Shown here piece after piece: positions 54,568 through 63,962 of a stretch of 64,000 nucleotides of DNA; position 1 is the first letter of the stretch, and each line of letters starts with the position of its first letter. Source of the DNA: an uncultured Prevotellaceae bacterium (lineage in GTDB: Bacteria; Bacteroidota; Bacteroidia; Bacteroidales; Muribaculaceae); contig ONKU01000009.1 in NCBI GenBank assembly GCA_900318535.1, positions 50,916 to 114,915 on the forward strand, in the 5' to 3' direction. The position numbers and the translations under genes were made by a program. The notes below the pieces were generated by a model. It was not told the DNA's origin. It made no database searches and saw only the letters and a list, made by a program, of their open reading frames with translations.

Positions 54568-56202
54568 TTAGCGGTCGATGTCGGGGATGACGAAGTCGAG
54601 CGACGCCGTGATGGTGATCAGGTCGGCAATCATGTTGTCGCGGCACGTCAGGTCCACCACGCCGATCAGGTTGAAGCACGGTGACTGGAAGTGAACGCGC
54701 ACGGGCTTGGCATTGCCGTCGCTCTCGATGTACACGCCAAAGGCCCCGCGGCTGGCCTCTACCTGCTGGTACCAGTGGCCGGCGGGCAGCTTCATCATCT
54801 TGGGCACCTTGGGAGCGATGTACTCGCCCTGGATGCCCTCGGCCTCCAGCTTGTCGCAGGCCTGGCGCAGGATCTTGATGCACTGCTCCATCTCCTTCAT
54901 GCGGACCATGTAGCGGTCCATCGAGTCGCCGTTCTCATAAACGACCTCGTCAAAGTCGAACTCGTTGTAGAGCGAGTAGGGGTTGGTCTTGCGCACGTCG
55001 CAGTGCCAACCGCTGGCACGGCCCGAGGGGCCGGTGATGTCATAGGCGATGGCGTCCTGCTTGCTCAGGATGCCCACGCCGGTCATGCGGTTCACGGCGA
55101 TGACGTTGCCGGTGAACAGCTTGTGGTATTCCTTGAGGTTCTTCTCGATGACGTCACACGCGTGGCGCACGTCCTTGATGAAGTCCTCGTGCACGTCGGC
55201 CACCACACCGCCGATGGTGCTGTAGCTCATCGACATGCGGGCACCGCAGGTGCGGTCAAAGATGTCATAAATCAACTCGCGGTCGCGGAAACCGTAGAAG
55301 AACGCCGTCGTGGCGCCCTGGTCCATCGTCAAGCAGCCGTAGCTCAGCAAGTGCGACGACAGGCGCATCAGCTCGTCCATCATCAGGCGGATGAGCTCGG
55401 CGCGGCGGGGCACCTCAAGGCCGAGGGCCTTCTCGACGCACAGGCACATGCAGTGGCGGTTGATGTGGGCGGCCATGTAGTCCATGCGCTCGGTGTAGAG
55501 CAGCATCTGGGGATAAGTCAGGCTCTCGCACATCTTCTCGATGCCGCGATGGATGTAACCGCTCACGACGTCGATTTTCTTCACGATCTCACCGTCCAGG
55601 CTGGCGCGGTAACGCATCACACCGTGGGTGGACGGGTGCTGCGGGCCCACGTTGACGACATACTCGTCGTCCTCAAACACCTTGCCGTCGATCTTGGTCA
55701 CCTTGCCGTTCTCGTCCTCGACCCAGCGGCAGGTGTAGTCCTCGTTGGTCTCGTCGTCGAGGCGCAGCGGATTGCTGGCGGGGTCATAGTCCTTGCGCAG
55801 GGGGTAACCCACCCAGTCGGTGCGCAGGAACATGCGGCGCATGTCGGGATGGCCGATGAACACGATGCCAAAGAAGTCAAACACCTCGCGCTCCTGGAAA
55901 TTGGCCACGGGCCACAGGTCGCACACGCTGTGCAGGCGGGGATTCTCGCGGTCGGCGGTAGCCACCTTCACGTGCAGCAGCTCGTGGGCGCTGGTGTTGG
56001 TCAGGTAATATACACAGCCCAGGGCCTCGGTCCAGTCCATGCCCACCACGGCGCTCAGCACGTCGTAGTGCAGCTGGGTCTTCAGGGCGCTTGCCAGGTC
56101 GTGCCACTGCGCGTCATCAACGGTGACCAGCGGGAACTCGCCGGTGGTGTCAACCTGCGCCTGGGGGCACAACTGGGTGATTTTGTTCTCTATATCTGCC
56201 AT
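54568..56202 (-). CDS. nuoCD: NADH-quinone oxidoreductase fused subunit C/D
   Basis: The 544-residue protein fuses a NuoC-type domain (about residues 1-150; VYYLTNTSAHELLHVKVA, DLWPVANFQEREVFDFFGIVFIGHPDMRRM) to NuoD (about 180-544; VNVGPQHPSTHGVMRYRASLDGE, SGYIHRGIEKMCESLTY, DPASN-type linker). NuoD forms the quinone site with NuoB. The C-terminus DFVIPDIDR is standard. Fusion of C and D is common in this phylum. It starts 25 nt after nuoB. Confidence 0.96.
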   Translation of the reverse strand: MADIENKITQLCPQAQVDTTGEFPLVTVDDAQWHDLASALKTQLHYDVLSAVVGMDWTEALGCVYYLTNTSAHELLHVKVATADRENPRLHSVCDLWPVANFQEREVFDFFGIVFIGHPDMRRMFLRTDWVGYPLRKDYDPASNPLRLDDETNEDYTCRWVEDENGKVTKIDGKVFEDDEYVVNVGPQHPSTHGVMRYRASLDGEIVKKIDVVSGYIHRGIEKMCESLTYPQMLLYTERMDYMAAHINRHCMCLCVEKALGLEVPRRAELIRLMMDELMRLSSHLLSYGCLTMDQGATTAFFYGFRDRELIYDIFDRTCGARMSMSYSTIGGVVADVHEDFIKDVRHACDVIEKNLKEYHKLFTGNVIAVNRMTGVGILSKQDAIAYDITGPSGRASGWHCDVRKTNPYSLYNEFDFDEVVYENGDSMDRYMVRMKEMEQCIKILRQACDKLEAEGIQGEYIAPKVPKMMKLPAGHWYQQVEASRGAFGVYIESDGNAKPVRVHFQSPCFNLIGVVDLTCRDNMIADLITITASLDFVIPDIDR

Positions 56203-56227
56203 ATTTCAATGGATTTTATCGGGTTAT

Positions 56228-56827
56228 TTATTTGGCTTCCTCCTTCACATACTTCAGGCCCTCGAGTTTCTCCTTGCGGTTCACGCCGCCAAAGTACTTC
56301 TGCACCTTGATCTTGCGCTGCAGCTGCATCAGGGCATAGAAGAAGGCCTCGGGACGGGGCGGGCAGCCGGGTAGGTACACGTCGACGGGGATGATCTCGT
56401 CAACGCCCTTGACCACGCAGTAGCTGTTCTTGAACGGGCCACCGCTCACGGTGCACGAGCCGCACGCGATCACATACTTGGGCTCGGCCATCTGCTCGTA
56501 CAGGCGCTTCAGGGCCGGAGCCATGCGGTAGTTGATGGTGCCCTGGCACATGATGTAGTCGGCCTGGCGGGGGCTGTTGCGCGCCACCTCAAAGCCGTAG
56601 CGGGCCATGTCGTAGCGGGCAGCGCCCAGGCACATGAACTCGATAGCGCAGCAGCTGGTGCCGAAGCACAGCGGCCACAACGAGTTGCTCACACCCCAGT
56701 TCATCAGCTGGTCCAGCTTGCCAACGATGATGTTGGTGCCGCCGGCGCGCAGTTGCTCTACCAGGTTATCGATATACTCGTTGTCCTTGAAGTCCTCATG
56801 CTTCATCGACTTGATTTTCACTTCCAT
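56228..56827 (-). CDS. nuoB: NADH-quinone oxidoreductase subunit B
   Basis: With the ATG at 56827 the protein is 199 residues and has the N2 cluster ligands in TSCCAIEF, CGSC (IACGSCTVSGG) and PGCPPRPE. N2 passes electrons to quinone. The start overlaps the nuoA stop by about 10 nt, so the frame extension to 56938 lies in nuoA and is not used. The C-terminus KVQKYFGGVNRKEKLEGLKYVKEEAK is somewhat extended. Confidence 0.95.
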   Translation of the reverse strand: MEVKIKSMKHEDFKDNEYIDNLVEQLRAGGTNIIVGKLDQLMNWGVSNSLWPLCFGTSCCAIEFMCLGAARYDMARYGFEVARNSPRQADYIMCQGTINYRMAPALKRLYEQMAEPKYVIACGSCTVSGGPFKNSYCVVKGVDEIIPVDVYLPGCPPRPEAFFYALMQLQRKIKVQKYFGGVNRKEKLEGLKYVKEEAK

Positions 56828-57192
56828 CTCAACGCTCCTTTCTTCCAGGCATAAGCCAGACCTAAAACCAGAATAACAAGGAAAGTGCCCACGGCAAGCA
56901 GGGCCTGACTGCCGATGTTCTTGCAGATGGTTGCCCACGGGAACAGGAAGACCGTCTCCACGTCAAACATCAGGAACAGGATGGCAAACAGGTAGTAACC
57001 CACGTGGTACTGGGCCATGGAGTCGCCTCGGGTGGGGATACCGCACTCAAAGGGCTCGCCTTTCTTCTCAGTGTAACTGCGCGGGCCAATGAGCCACGCG
57101 ATAACCAGGGCGCCGACTACCAGCAACACACCGGTCAAGGCCGCTGTGATGGCGAGCGTCGTGCTCTGTACTCCGAAAATTGAAAAATCCAT
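56818..57192 (-). CDS. nuoA: NADH-quinone oxidoreductase subunit A
   Basis: The 124-residue protein has three membrane segments and the NuoA motif KKGEPFECGIPTRGDSMAQYHVGYYLFAILFLMFDVETVFLFPW. It is the first gene of the nuo-atp transcript, about 135 nt downstream of a consensus promoter, and overlaps nuoB. No nuoE, nuoF or nuoG is found upstream. Confidence 0.96.
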   Translation of the reverse strand: MDFSIFGVQSTTLAITAALTGVLLVVGALVIAWLIGPRSYTEKKGEPFECGIPTRGDSMAQYHVGYYLFAILFLMFDVETVFLFPWATICKNIGSQALLAVGTFLVILVLGLAYAWKKGALRWK

Positions 57193-57326
57193 AAAAGATG
57201 TTTAGTATTTGTGATGTTTAATTTTTGGCGGTTTATGAATCGTTTTGCATTAAATACACTATCGCACAATTACTTACGGCTTTTGGCCGCAAGAAACTGC
57301 AACAATAATGCCCTCTAATGCGGTGC
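57193..57326 (-). other. Leader region of the nuo-atp transcript
   Basis: About 130 nt between promoter and nuoA. It contains a CGGCTTTTGGCCG hairpin and no ORF; a regulatory role is possible but nothing specific is recognised. Confidence 0.35.
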
Positions 57327-57358
57327 AAATTTACACAATTATTATAAAACAACCAAAC
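57327..57358 (-). promoter_or_regulatory. Consensus promoter of the nuo-atp superoperon
   Basis: On the minus strand TTTG (57358-57355), exactly 20 nt, then TAAATTTG (57334-57327): both boxes match the Bacteroidota consensus. Confidence 0.75.
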
Positions 57359-57702
57359 CAAATTGCAAGCATTTTTTGCCCTTGTTAACAAGTATAATGC
57401 TGCCTGTAACCATTCGGCCGTTTGGCCCCACGCCAAGGCGCAAAGCTTTTCCTGTAGCCGTTTGTAGTGATGTGAAATGTGCATTTGTCACTTCGTTGGC
57501 GAATGATAGCAAAATGGCATATCTCATTTGTCGGAATCCATTTAGCTGAATGTTAATGTCTTAGCGCCTTAGCGCCTTGGCGTGGGGCATTTCAGGGGGC
57601 GTTTCGTCATGGTTATGCTGCCCGTGCGGCCCCCATTGGCCGCATTCTTGTGAATTATATTTAAAACTAGCGGATTATGGCTGTTATGTGGATTTTTCTT
57701 TG
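57359..57702. repeat. Intergenic region between nuo promoter and pnp, with CTTAGCGCCTTAGCGC repeat
   Basis: The 340 bp contains the dispersed repeat TCTTAGCGCCTTAGCGCCTT at about 57560-57580 and a CCACGCCAAGGCGCAAAGC string near 57428 in the opposite sense. No gene is supported. Confidence 0.4.
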
Positions 57703-57710
57703 TACCTTTG
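57703..57710 (+). promoter_or_regulatory. pnp promoter -7 box
   Basis: TACCTTTG matches TAnnTTTG, 34 nt before the ATG. The -33 box is not clear. Confidence 0.55.
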
Positions 57711-57743
57711 CGCGATTTTTTATCAATATTATAGTAATTTTTT

Positions 57744-60020
57744 ATGACACCTACTACAAAAACCATCGTACTGAGTGACGGACGTGAGATCACTCTGCAG
57801 ACTGGAAAGCTTGCTGAGCAAGCCGATGGAGCTGTTGAATTGAGGTTCAACAACACGATGTTGTTGGCCACCGTATGCTCGGCCAAGGAGGCCGACGAGG
57901 GCGTGGATTTCATGCCCCTTACTGTTGAATATAAGGAGAAATTCTCCGCCTATGGCCGTTTCCCCGGCGGTTTCACCCGTCGCGAGGGTCGCGCCAGCGA
58001 CTACGAGATCCTGACCGCGCGTCTTGTTGACCGTGTGCTCAGGCCCTTGTTCCCCTCTAATTATCACGCCAACACCATCGTTCACATTTTGATGTTCTCG
58101 AGCGACGGCGTTGACGCCCCCGATGCCCTGGCAGGTCTTGCCGCATCGGCTGCCATCGCAGTGAGCGATGTGCCGTTTGAAGAGCCCATTGCCGAGGTGC
58201 GCGTTGCACGCATCGACGGCGAATTCGTTATCGACCCGACGTTTGAGCAGATTGAGAAAGCTGACATGGAATTGATGGTAGGTGCGACTTACGATAATAT
58301 TATGATGGTCGAGGGCGAAATGGACGAAGTGAGCGAGGATGACCTGATTGCCGCCTTGAAGGCTGCCCATGAGGCTATCAAGCCCATGTGCCTGATCCAG
58401 AAGGAGTGGGCCAAGGAGCTGGGCGTTGCCAAGCGCGAGTACTGCCACGAGACCGACGACGAGGAACTCCACGAGCGCGTGCGCAAGGAGATCTATCCCA
58501 AGTGCTACGCTGTAGCTCAGGCCGGCAAGGCCGACAAGCAGTGGCGCAACGAGACCTTCCAGAAGGCCTATGACGACTTCATGGAGACCATCCCCGAGGA
58601 GGAGCGCGAGGAGAAGGAACCGATGATCAAGCGCTATTACGAGGAAGTGCAGCGCGACGCCGTTCGCCGTTGCATCCTCGATGAGCACATCCGCCTGGAC
58701 GGCCGCAAGACCAACGAGATCCGTCCCATCCTGTGCGAGCCCGACTACCTGCCTTATCCCCACGGCTCGGCACTGTTCAAGCGTGGCGAGACCCAGGCCC
58801 TGGCTACCGTCACCCTGGGCACCAAGGACGACGAGAAGCTCATCGACGACGTGCTGCGTCACGAGAACGAGCGCTTCCTGTTGCACTACAACTTCCCCGC
58901 CTTCTCGACCGGTGAGGCCCGCGCACCCCGTGGCGTGAGCCGCCGCGAGATCGGCCACGGCAACCTGGCACACCGCGCCCTCAAGCGCATGATCCCCGAG
59001 GACAACCCCTACTGCATCCGCATCGTGAGCGACATCCTGAGCAGTAACGGTTCGTCATCGATGGCTACCGTGTGCGCCGGCTGCATGGCACTGCTCGACG
59101 CCGGTATCAAGCTCAAGAAGCCCGTTGCAGGTATCGCAATGGGTCTGATTACCGACGAGGGTAACGTGAAGCACGCCGTGCTGAGCGACATCCTGGGCGA
59201 TGAGGACCACCTGGGCGACATGGACTTCAAGGTGACGGGTACCGTCGACGGTATCACCGCCACTCAGATGGATATCAAGTGCGACGGTCTGCCCTACGAG
59301 ATTCTCGAGCAGGCACTGCACCAGGCCAAGGAAGGCCGTCTCCACATCCTCAACCTCATCAACGAGGCCATTCCCGCTCCCCGCGAGGACTACAAGCCCC
59401 ACGTGCCCCGCATCGTCACCATGGTTATCGACAAGGAATTCATTGGTGCCGTTATCGGCAAGGGTGGTGAAGTCATCCAGGGTCTGCAGGAAGAGACCGG
59501 CACCACCATCAGCATCGAGGAGGTTGACGGCAAGGGAATCGTCGAGATCGCTGCTGCCAACAAGGAGAGCATCGAGGCTGCCGTGGCCCGCATCAAGGCC
59601 ATCACCGCAGTTCCCGAGGAGGGTCAGATCTACACCGGCAAGGTGGTCAGCATCCTCGAGTTCGGTGCATTCGTTGAGTTCATGGCTGGCCGCGACGGCC
59701 TGCTGCACATCAGCGAGATCAGCTGGGACCGCCTCGAGAACATGGAGGCCAGTGGCCTGCACGAGGGCGACGAGGTTACTGTCAAGCTCATCGAGATTGA
59801 CAAGAAGACCGGCAAGTTCCGCCTGTCGATGCGCGCCCTGCAGGACAAGCCCGAGGGCTATGACGAGCGCAAGCAGGGTGGTAACCGTGGTCCCCGTCCC
59901 GGTGGCAACCGTGGTCCTCGCCCCAACGGTCCCCGTCCTAACGGTAATGGTGGCAACCGCGGTCCCCGTCCCAACGGCCCGCGTCGTCCCCGCCGCGACG
60001 ACCGCCGCGATGACGAGTAA
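57744..60020 (+). CDS. pnp: Polyribonucleotide nucleotidyltransferase (PNPase)
   Basis: The 758-residue protein has two RNase PH-like domains (the second with the [14 protein letters not shown]-adjacent core and [20 protein letters not shown]), a KH domain ([37 protein letters not shown], about residues 555-600) and an S1 domain ([32 protein letters not shown], about 628-700). It degrades RNA from the 3' end using phosphate. The last about 50 residues are an unusual Arg/Gly/Pro/Asn tail with NRGPRPNG repeats, resembling RGG-type RNA-binding tails; this is likely an additional RNA contact. Single gene, divergent from nuoA. Confidence 0.97.
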   Translation: MTPTTKTIVLSDGREITLQTGKLAEQADGAVELRFNNTMLLATVCSAKEADEGVDFMPLTVEYKEKFSAYGRFPGGFTRREGRASDYEILTARLVDRVLRPLFPSNYHANTIVHILMFSSDGVDAPDALAGLAASAAIAVSDVPFEEPIAEVRVARIDGEFVIDPTFEQIEKADMELMVGATYDNIMMVEGEMDEVSEDDLIAALKAAHEAIKPMCLIQKEWAKELGVAKREYCHETDDEELHERVRKEIYPKCYAVAQAGKADKQWRNETFQKAYDDFMETIPEEEREEKEPMIKRYYEEVQRDAVRRCILDEHIRLDGRKTNEIRPILCEPDYLPYPHGSALFKRGETQALATVTLGTKDDEKLIDDVLRHENERFLLHYNFPAFSTGEARAPRGVSRREIGHGNLAHRALKRMIPEDNPYCIRIVSDILSSNGSSSMATVCAGCMALLDAGIKLKKPVAGIAMGLITDEGNVKHAVLSDILGDEDHLGDMDFKVTGTVDGITATQMDIKCDGLPYEILEQALHQAKEGRLHILNLINEAIPAPREDYKPHVPRIVTMVIDKEFIGAVIGKGGEVIQGLQEETGTTISIEEVDGKGIVEIAAANKESIEAAVARIKAITAVPEEGQIYTGKVVSILEFGAFVEFMAGRDGLLHISEISWDRLENMEASGLHEGDEVTVKLIEIDKKTGKFRLSMRALQDKPEGYDERKQGGNRGPRPGGNRGPRPNGPRPNGNGGNRGPRPNGPRRPRRDDRRDDE

Positions 60021-60028
60021 CCTCCACA

Positions 60029-60070
60029 ACTCCTCCCCTAAGCTAGGGGAGGTGCCCGCAAGGGCGGAGG
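60029..60070. repeat. REP-like hairpin after pnp
   Basis: CCTCCCCTAAGCTAGGGGAGG forms a stem of about 8-9 bp nested inside ACTCCTCC...GGAGGAGT arms; strings of this kind are scattered in Bacteroidota spacers. Confidence 0.45.
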
Positions 60071-60090
60071 AGTATGACATATCAACAACG

Positions 60091-60119
60091 AGCGCCGAGG
60101 TCTATATGGCCCCGGCGCT
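60091..60119 (+). terminator. Rho-independent terminator of pnp
   Basis: Stem AGCGCCG/CGGCGCT with a 15-nt loop followed by TAGTTTTCGTTT, about 70 nt after the stop. Confidence 0.65.
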
Positions 60120-60195
60120 TAGTTTTCGTTTCGTCCGTTTTGTCCGCACGCCCCCCAAAAAGGAAAACAATAAATACAACAAATACAATGGCATC

Positions 60196-60462
60196 CGCGC
60201 CCTCATCGCCCCACGCCAAGACGCTAAGACGCGAAGATTTTAGGTCTACGAATTTAACGAAAGCATCCGCGCCCCAATTTGAACGCGGATGCAATTAGTT
60301 TAATTAGCGAAATTAGCATTAGCGCCGCAGGCCATAACTCTAAACCCTAAACTCTAAACTGCGAGCAACGCGAGCATTACTGCGGAAGCCAATTCGTTAA
60401 ATTTGCTGACAATTAAAAGAACGCGGATGCCTAATTAGTTTAATTAGCGAAATTCGTAGTTT
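60196..60462. repeat. Cluster of dispersed intergenic repeats
   Basis: Contains CCAAGACGCTAAGACGCGAA, the palindrome GCATCCGCG..CGCGGATGC (60263-60292), and two copies of the GCGGATGC-(n)-AATTAGTTTAATTAGCGAAATT unit (60284-60318 and 60424-60452) also found at 11314-11365. No gene is supported here. Confidence 0.6.
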
Positions 60463-60463
60463 A

Positions 60464-60569
60464 TCACCAATGGCCGGAGAGCAGGTAGTCGATCAGGGCG
60501 GTCACGTCGCTGATGTTGACGCTGCTGTCCTGGTTGCAGTCGGCGGCTGTCACATTAACGCCTGATGGA
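60464..60569 (-). pseudogene. Out-of-frame dockerin remnant of the third BspA-like gene
   Basis: In a frame different from the upstream gene the minus strand encodes NPSGVNVTAADCNQDSSV followed by NISDVTALIDYLLSGHW and a stop at 60464. This is the second dockerin-like loop and C-terminus of the paralogues (compare DCNQDGSVDISDVTALIDFLL). The first loop is missing and a stop (TAA) at 60570-60572 precedes it, so it is not translated as part of the BspA-like protein. Confidence 0.7.
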
Positions 60570-63500
60570 TTAGTAGCCTGGGTTGCTGGGGCCGCCGTCG
60601 ATGTGGGCGTAGGTCTTGTCCACATGGTTGGCATCGTAGGTCGTGCCCTGGCCGCCCACAAGGTTGAAGCAGTTCGTGAACATATCACTGGACTGCGTCA
60701 CAGCCGCAGTGCTCCAGTCATTGCCTACATAGATGGTCTGCAGATTGAGGCCGCCAGCGAACATGTATCTCATATCGGTCACCTTGGACGTGTTGAAATG
60801 GCTCACATCAAGGCTTGTTAGTATAGAGCAGTTGTAGAACATCGCGCCCATTGCAGTCACCTTGGACGTGTTGAAACTGTTCAAATCAAGGCTTGTTAGT
60901 ATAGAGCAGTTGTAGAACATCGCGCCCATGTCGGTTACCTTGGACGTGTTGAAGTGACTCAAGTCAAGACTCGTCAAATTTTTACAGCCTCCGAACATCC
61001 AAGCCATATTGGTCACCTCGCTGGTGTTCAGGTAACTCATGCCCGTGATGGATTCAAGATTCTGCATGTAATAGAACCAATCGTAGGTGGTCGTCGGGCG
61101 AGCACCAGCGAACGAGGGGTCAAAGACCGCCTTGGTCACACTGGCATTGGTGCCGTCACTCTCCCAACCGGGATGGGCGTATCCCTCGTTCAGGTCGTAG
61201 GTCGTGCCCGTGCGGCTGCTGCGCTGGTTGTCGTAGTAGAACGTCAGCGTCGTGTTCGAGGACGTGTAGCAGGCATAGGCCTCAGGCGCGTTCTTGTCTG
61301 TGAAGTAGCCCGGGTTGCTCGGGCCGCCGTCGATGTGGGCGTACGCACCATCAATGTGGTTCTCATCATAGGTCGTGCCCATGCCGCCCACCAGGCTGGT
61401 GCAGTTATTGAACATATTAACGGAGTTCGTCACGGCAGCGGTGCTCCAATCACTGCCCACATAGATGGTCCGCAGAAGAGTGCTACCTTCGAACATTTTA
61501 TTCATATTGGTCACGTTGGACGTGTTGAAACTGCTCAAATCAAGGCTCGTTAAGCCAGTGCAGTTATTGAACATTTGATTCATATATATCACCTTGGACG
61601 TGTTGAAGTGGCTCACATCAAGGCTTGTCAGTTTATTGCAGTTGTAGAACATCCAGTTCATATAGATCACTTCGCTGGTGTTCAGGTACTCCATGCCCGT
61701 GATGGATTGAAGGTTCTGCATGTTAAAGAACCAATCGCAGGTGGTCGTCGGGCGGGCGCCTGCGAACGAGGGGTCAAAGACCACCTTGGTCACACTGGCA
61801 TTGGTGCCATCGGTGTCCCAACCGGTATCGTATCTGCCCTCGTTCAGGTCGTAGGTCGTGCCCGTGCGGCTGCTGCGCTGGTTGTCGTAGTAGAACGTCA
61901 GCGTCGTGTTCGACGGCGTGTAGCAGGCGTATGCCTCTTTCCACTCGGTGAAGTAGCCCGGGTTGCTCGTGCCGCCGTCGATGTGGGCATAGGTCTTGTC
62001 CTTCGGGTTGGAGGAACTGTAGGTCGTGCCCTGGCCACCCACCAGACTGGTGCTGTAACTGAACATATTGTCTGAGTTTGTCACGGCCGTCGTGCTCCAT
62101 CCAGTGCCCACATAGATCGTTTGCAGATTCCTGCAGTCAAAGATCATGCAATTCATTGTGGTCACCCTGGACGTGTTGAAACCGCTCAAGTCAAGGCTCG
62201 TCAATCTATAGCAACTATTGAACATGTGACCCATATTGGTCACCTCGCTGGTGTTTAGGTAACTCAGGCCCGTGATGGATTGAAGGTTTGTCATATCATA
62301 GAACCAATCGTAGGTGGTCGTCGGGCGGGCGCCAGCGAACGAGGGGTCAAAGACCACCTTGGTCACGCTGGCATTGGTGCCGTCAGTGTCCCAAGCGACA
62401 TCGGTGTTGCCCGTGTTCAAGTCGTAGATCGTGCCTGTGCGGCTGCTGCGCTGGTTGTCGTAGTAGAACGTCAGCGTCGTGTTCGACGGCGTGTAGCAGG
62501 CATAGGCCTCTTTCCATTCGGTGAAGTAGCCCGGGTTGCTGGGGCCTCCGTCGATGTGGGCGTAGGCCTTGTCAATATGGTTGGCATCGTAAGTCGTGCC
62601 CTTACCGCCCACCAGGTTGAAGCAGTTCGTAAACATATCACTGGACTCCGTCACAGCCGCAGTGCTCCAGTCATTGCCTACATAGATGGTCTGCAGATAA
62701 TCACAGTCATAAAACATGTTGTACATACTGTTCACCTTGGACGTGTTGAAACTGCCCAAGTCAAGACTTGTTAGTCTTGTGCAGTATTTGAACATGCTTC
62801 TCATGCTGGTCACCTTGGACGTGTTGAAGCGGCTCACATCAAGGCTCGTCAAGCTTGTGCACCACATGAACATATAGGCCATATTGGTCACCTCGCTGGT
62901 GTTTAGGTAACTCATGCCCGTGATGGATTGAAGGTTTGTCATATCATAGAACCAATCGAAGGTGGTCGTCGGGCGTGCATTAGCAAACGAGGGGTCAAAG
63001 ACCACCTTGGTCACATTGGATTTGGTGCCGTCGGTGTCCCAATCGGTATAGTTGCTGCCCGTGTTCAGGTCATAGGTCGTGCCCGTGCGGCTGCTGCGCT
63101 GGTTGTCATAGTAGAACGTCAGCGTCGTGTTCGACGACGTGTAGCAGGCATAGGCCTCGGTGCCTCTGGTGAAGTAGCCCGGGTTGCTAGGGCCGCCGTC
63201 GATGTGGGCATAGTCGATACCAACATGGCTGCTGTTGAAGGTCGTGCCCTGGCCGCCCACCAGAGAGGTGCAATTGTAGAACATTCCCGCGGATGCTTCC
63301 ACGGCAGCCGTGCTCCAGCCACTGCCCGCATAAATGGTACGAAGGTTACTGCAACCCATAAACATGCCTCCCATGGCAATCACATTGGCCGTGTTGAAAC
63401 TGCTCAGGTCTAAGACCGTCAAGCTGCTGCAGCCCCTGAACATGCTCACCATATGGGTTACAGCACTTGTGTTCATATAGTTTAGCCCATAGATAGTCTG

Positions 63501-63806
63501 AAGTTGGGCCATATCACGAAACCAAGAGTGGCAAGTCGTCGGGAGGGCATCGGCGAACGACGGGTCAAACTTCACCTCGCTCACATTGGCATTGGTGCCG
63601 TCAGTGTACCAACCGGGACTGTAGTTGCCCGTGTTCAAGTCGTAGGTCGTGCCCGTGCGGCTGCTGCGCAGGTTGTCGTAGTAGAACGTCAGCGTCGTGT
63701 TCGACGGCGTGTAGTTGGCATAGGCCTCGGCAGCGGCGGCGCCGAGGGCACACATCATCGCCGCCACCAGGACGGCAAAACGGAGGAGTAAATTTTTCTT
63801 TTTCAT
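60570..63806 (-). CDS. BspA-like (DUF285) surface protein with five modules, dockerin tail lost
   Basis: The 1078-residue protein starts with a signal peptide ending LGAAAA. Five modules of about 190-220 residues follow, starting near residues 26, 217, 435, 623 and 842, each with YACYTPSNTTLTFYYDNQRSSRTGTTYDLN-type entry, VFDPSFA, DUF285 repeats (LDLSSFNTSNVTNMNKMF) and the YAHIDGGPSNPGY exit. The frame stops right after the last NPGY, while the dockerin remnant continues out of frame. The modules are much more alike than those of the 11.9-kb paralogue, which points to recent module duplication. Likely exported adhesin-like protein; partner unknown. Confidence 0.87.
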   Translation of the reverse strand: MKKKNLLLRFAVLVAAMMCALGAAAAEAYANYTPSNTTLTFYYDNLRSSRTGTTYDLNTGNYSPGWYTDGTNANVSEVKFDPSFADALPTTCHSWFRDMAQLQTIYGLNYMNTSAVTHMVSMFRGCSSLTVLDLSSFNTANVIAMGGMFMGCSNLRTIYAGSGWSTAAVEASAGMFYNCTSLVGGQGTTFNSSHVGIDYAHIDGGPSNPGYFTRGTEAYACYTSSNTTLTFYYDNQRSSRTGTTYDLNTGSNYTDWDTDGTKSNVTKVVFDPSFANARPTTTFDWFYDMTNLQSITGMSYLNTSEVTNMAYMFMWCTSLTSLDVSRFNTSKVTSMRSMFKYCTRLTSLDLGSFNTSKVNSMYNMFYDCDYLQTIYVGNDWSTAAVTESSDMFTNCFNLVGGKGTTYDANHIDKAYAHIDGGPSNPGYFTEWKEAYACYTPSNTTLTFYYDNQRSSRTGTIYDLNTGNTDVAWDTDGTNASVTKVVFDPSFAGARPTTTYDWFYDMTNLQSITGLSYLNTSEVTNMGHMFNSCYRLTSLDLSGFNTSRVTTMNCMIFDCRNLQTIYVGTGWSTTAVTNSDNMFSYSTSLVGGQGTTYSSSNPKDKTYAHIDGGTSNPGYFTEWKEAYACYTPSNTTLTFYYDNQRSSRTGTTYDLNEGRYDTGWDTDGTNASVTKVVFDPSFAGARPTTTCDWFFNMQNLQSITGMEYLNTSEVIYMNWMFYNCNKLTSLDVSHFNTSKVIYMNQMFNNCTGLTSLDLSSFNTSNVTNMNKMFEGSTLLRTIYVGSDWSTAAVTNSVNMFNNCTSLVGGMGTTYDENHIDGAYAHIDGGPSNPGYFTDKNAPEAYACYTSSNTTLTFYYDNQRSSRTGTTYDLNEGYAHPGWESDGTNASVTKAVFDPSFAGARPTTTYDWFYYMQNLESITGMSYLNTSEVTNMAWMFGGCKNLTSLDLSHFNTSKVTDMGAMFYNCSILTSLDLNSFNTSKVTAMGAMFYNCSILTSLDVSHFNTSKVTDMRYMFAGGLNLQTIYVGNDWSTAAVTQSSDMFTNCFNLVGGQGTTYDANHVDKTYAHIDGGPSNPGY

Positions 63807-63838
63807 GACAATATCGTATTAAAAGTTAATATCTGCCG

Positions 63839-63846
63839 CAAATATA
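63839..63846 (-). promoter_or_regulatory. Promoter -7 box of the third BspA-like gene
   Basis: Minus strand TATATTTG followed by CGGCAGATATTAA, nearly the same as at 14847-14866. Confidence 0.5.
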
Positions 63847-63885
63847 GTCATTTTTCAATAAAAAGCCTAATAAAAAACTCTTTTT

Positions 63886-63962
63886 TATTAGGCTTTAGGT
63901 TTTAGGTGTTAGGCTTTAGGGGGCATCCGCGTCCTTTACCTCACGCTAAGCCGCGAAGTTTT
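63886..63962. repeat. TTAGGCTTTAGG tract and dispersed CACGCTAAG repeat
   Basis: Four near-copies of TTAGG(C/T)TTTAGG precede GGCATCCGCGTCC and CACGCTAAGCCGCGAAG, which match the repeats at 11290-11366 and 60196-60262. Confidence 0.5.

Noticed and set aside
60570-63806. Regular repeats of about 650 bp as an insertion-sequence array
   Set aside because: Repeats are in frame and encode complete DUF285 modules; no transposase or terminal inverted repeats.
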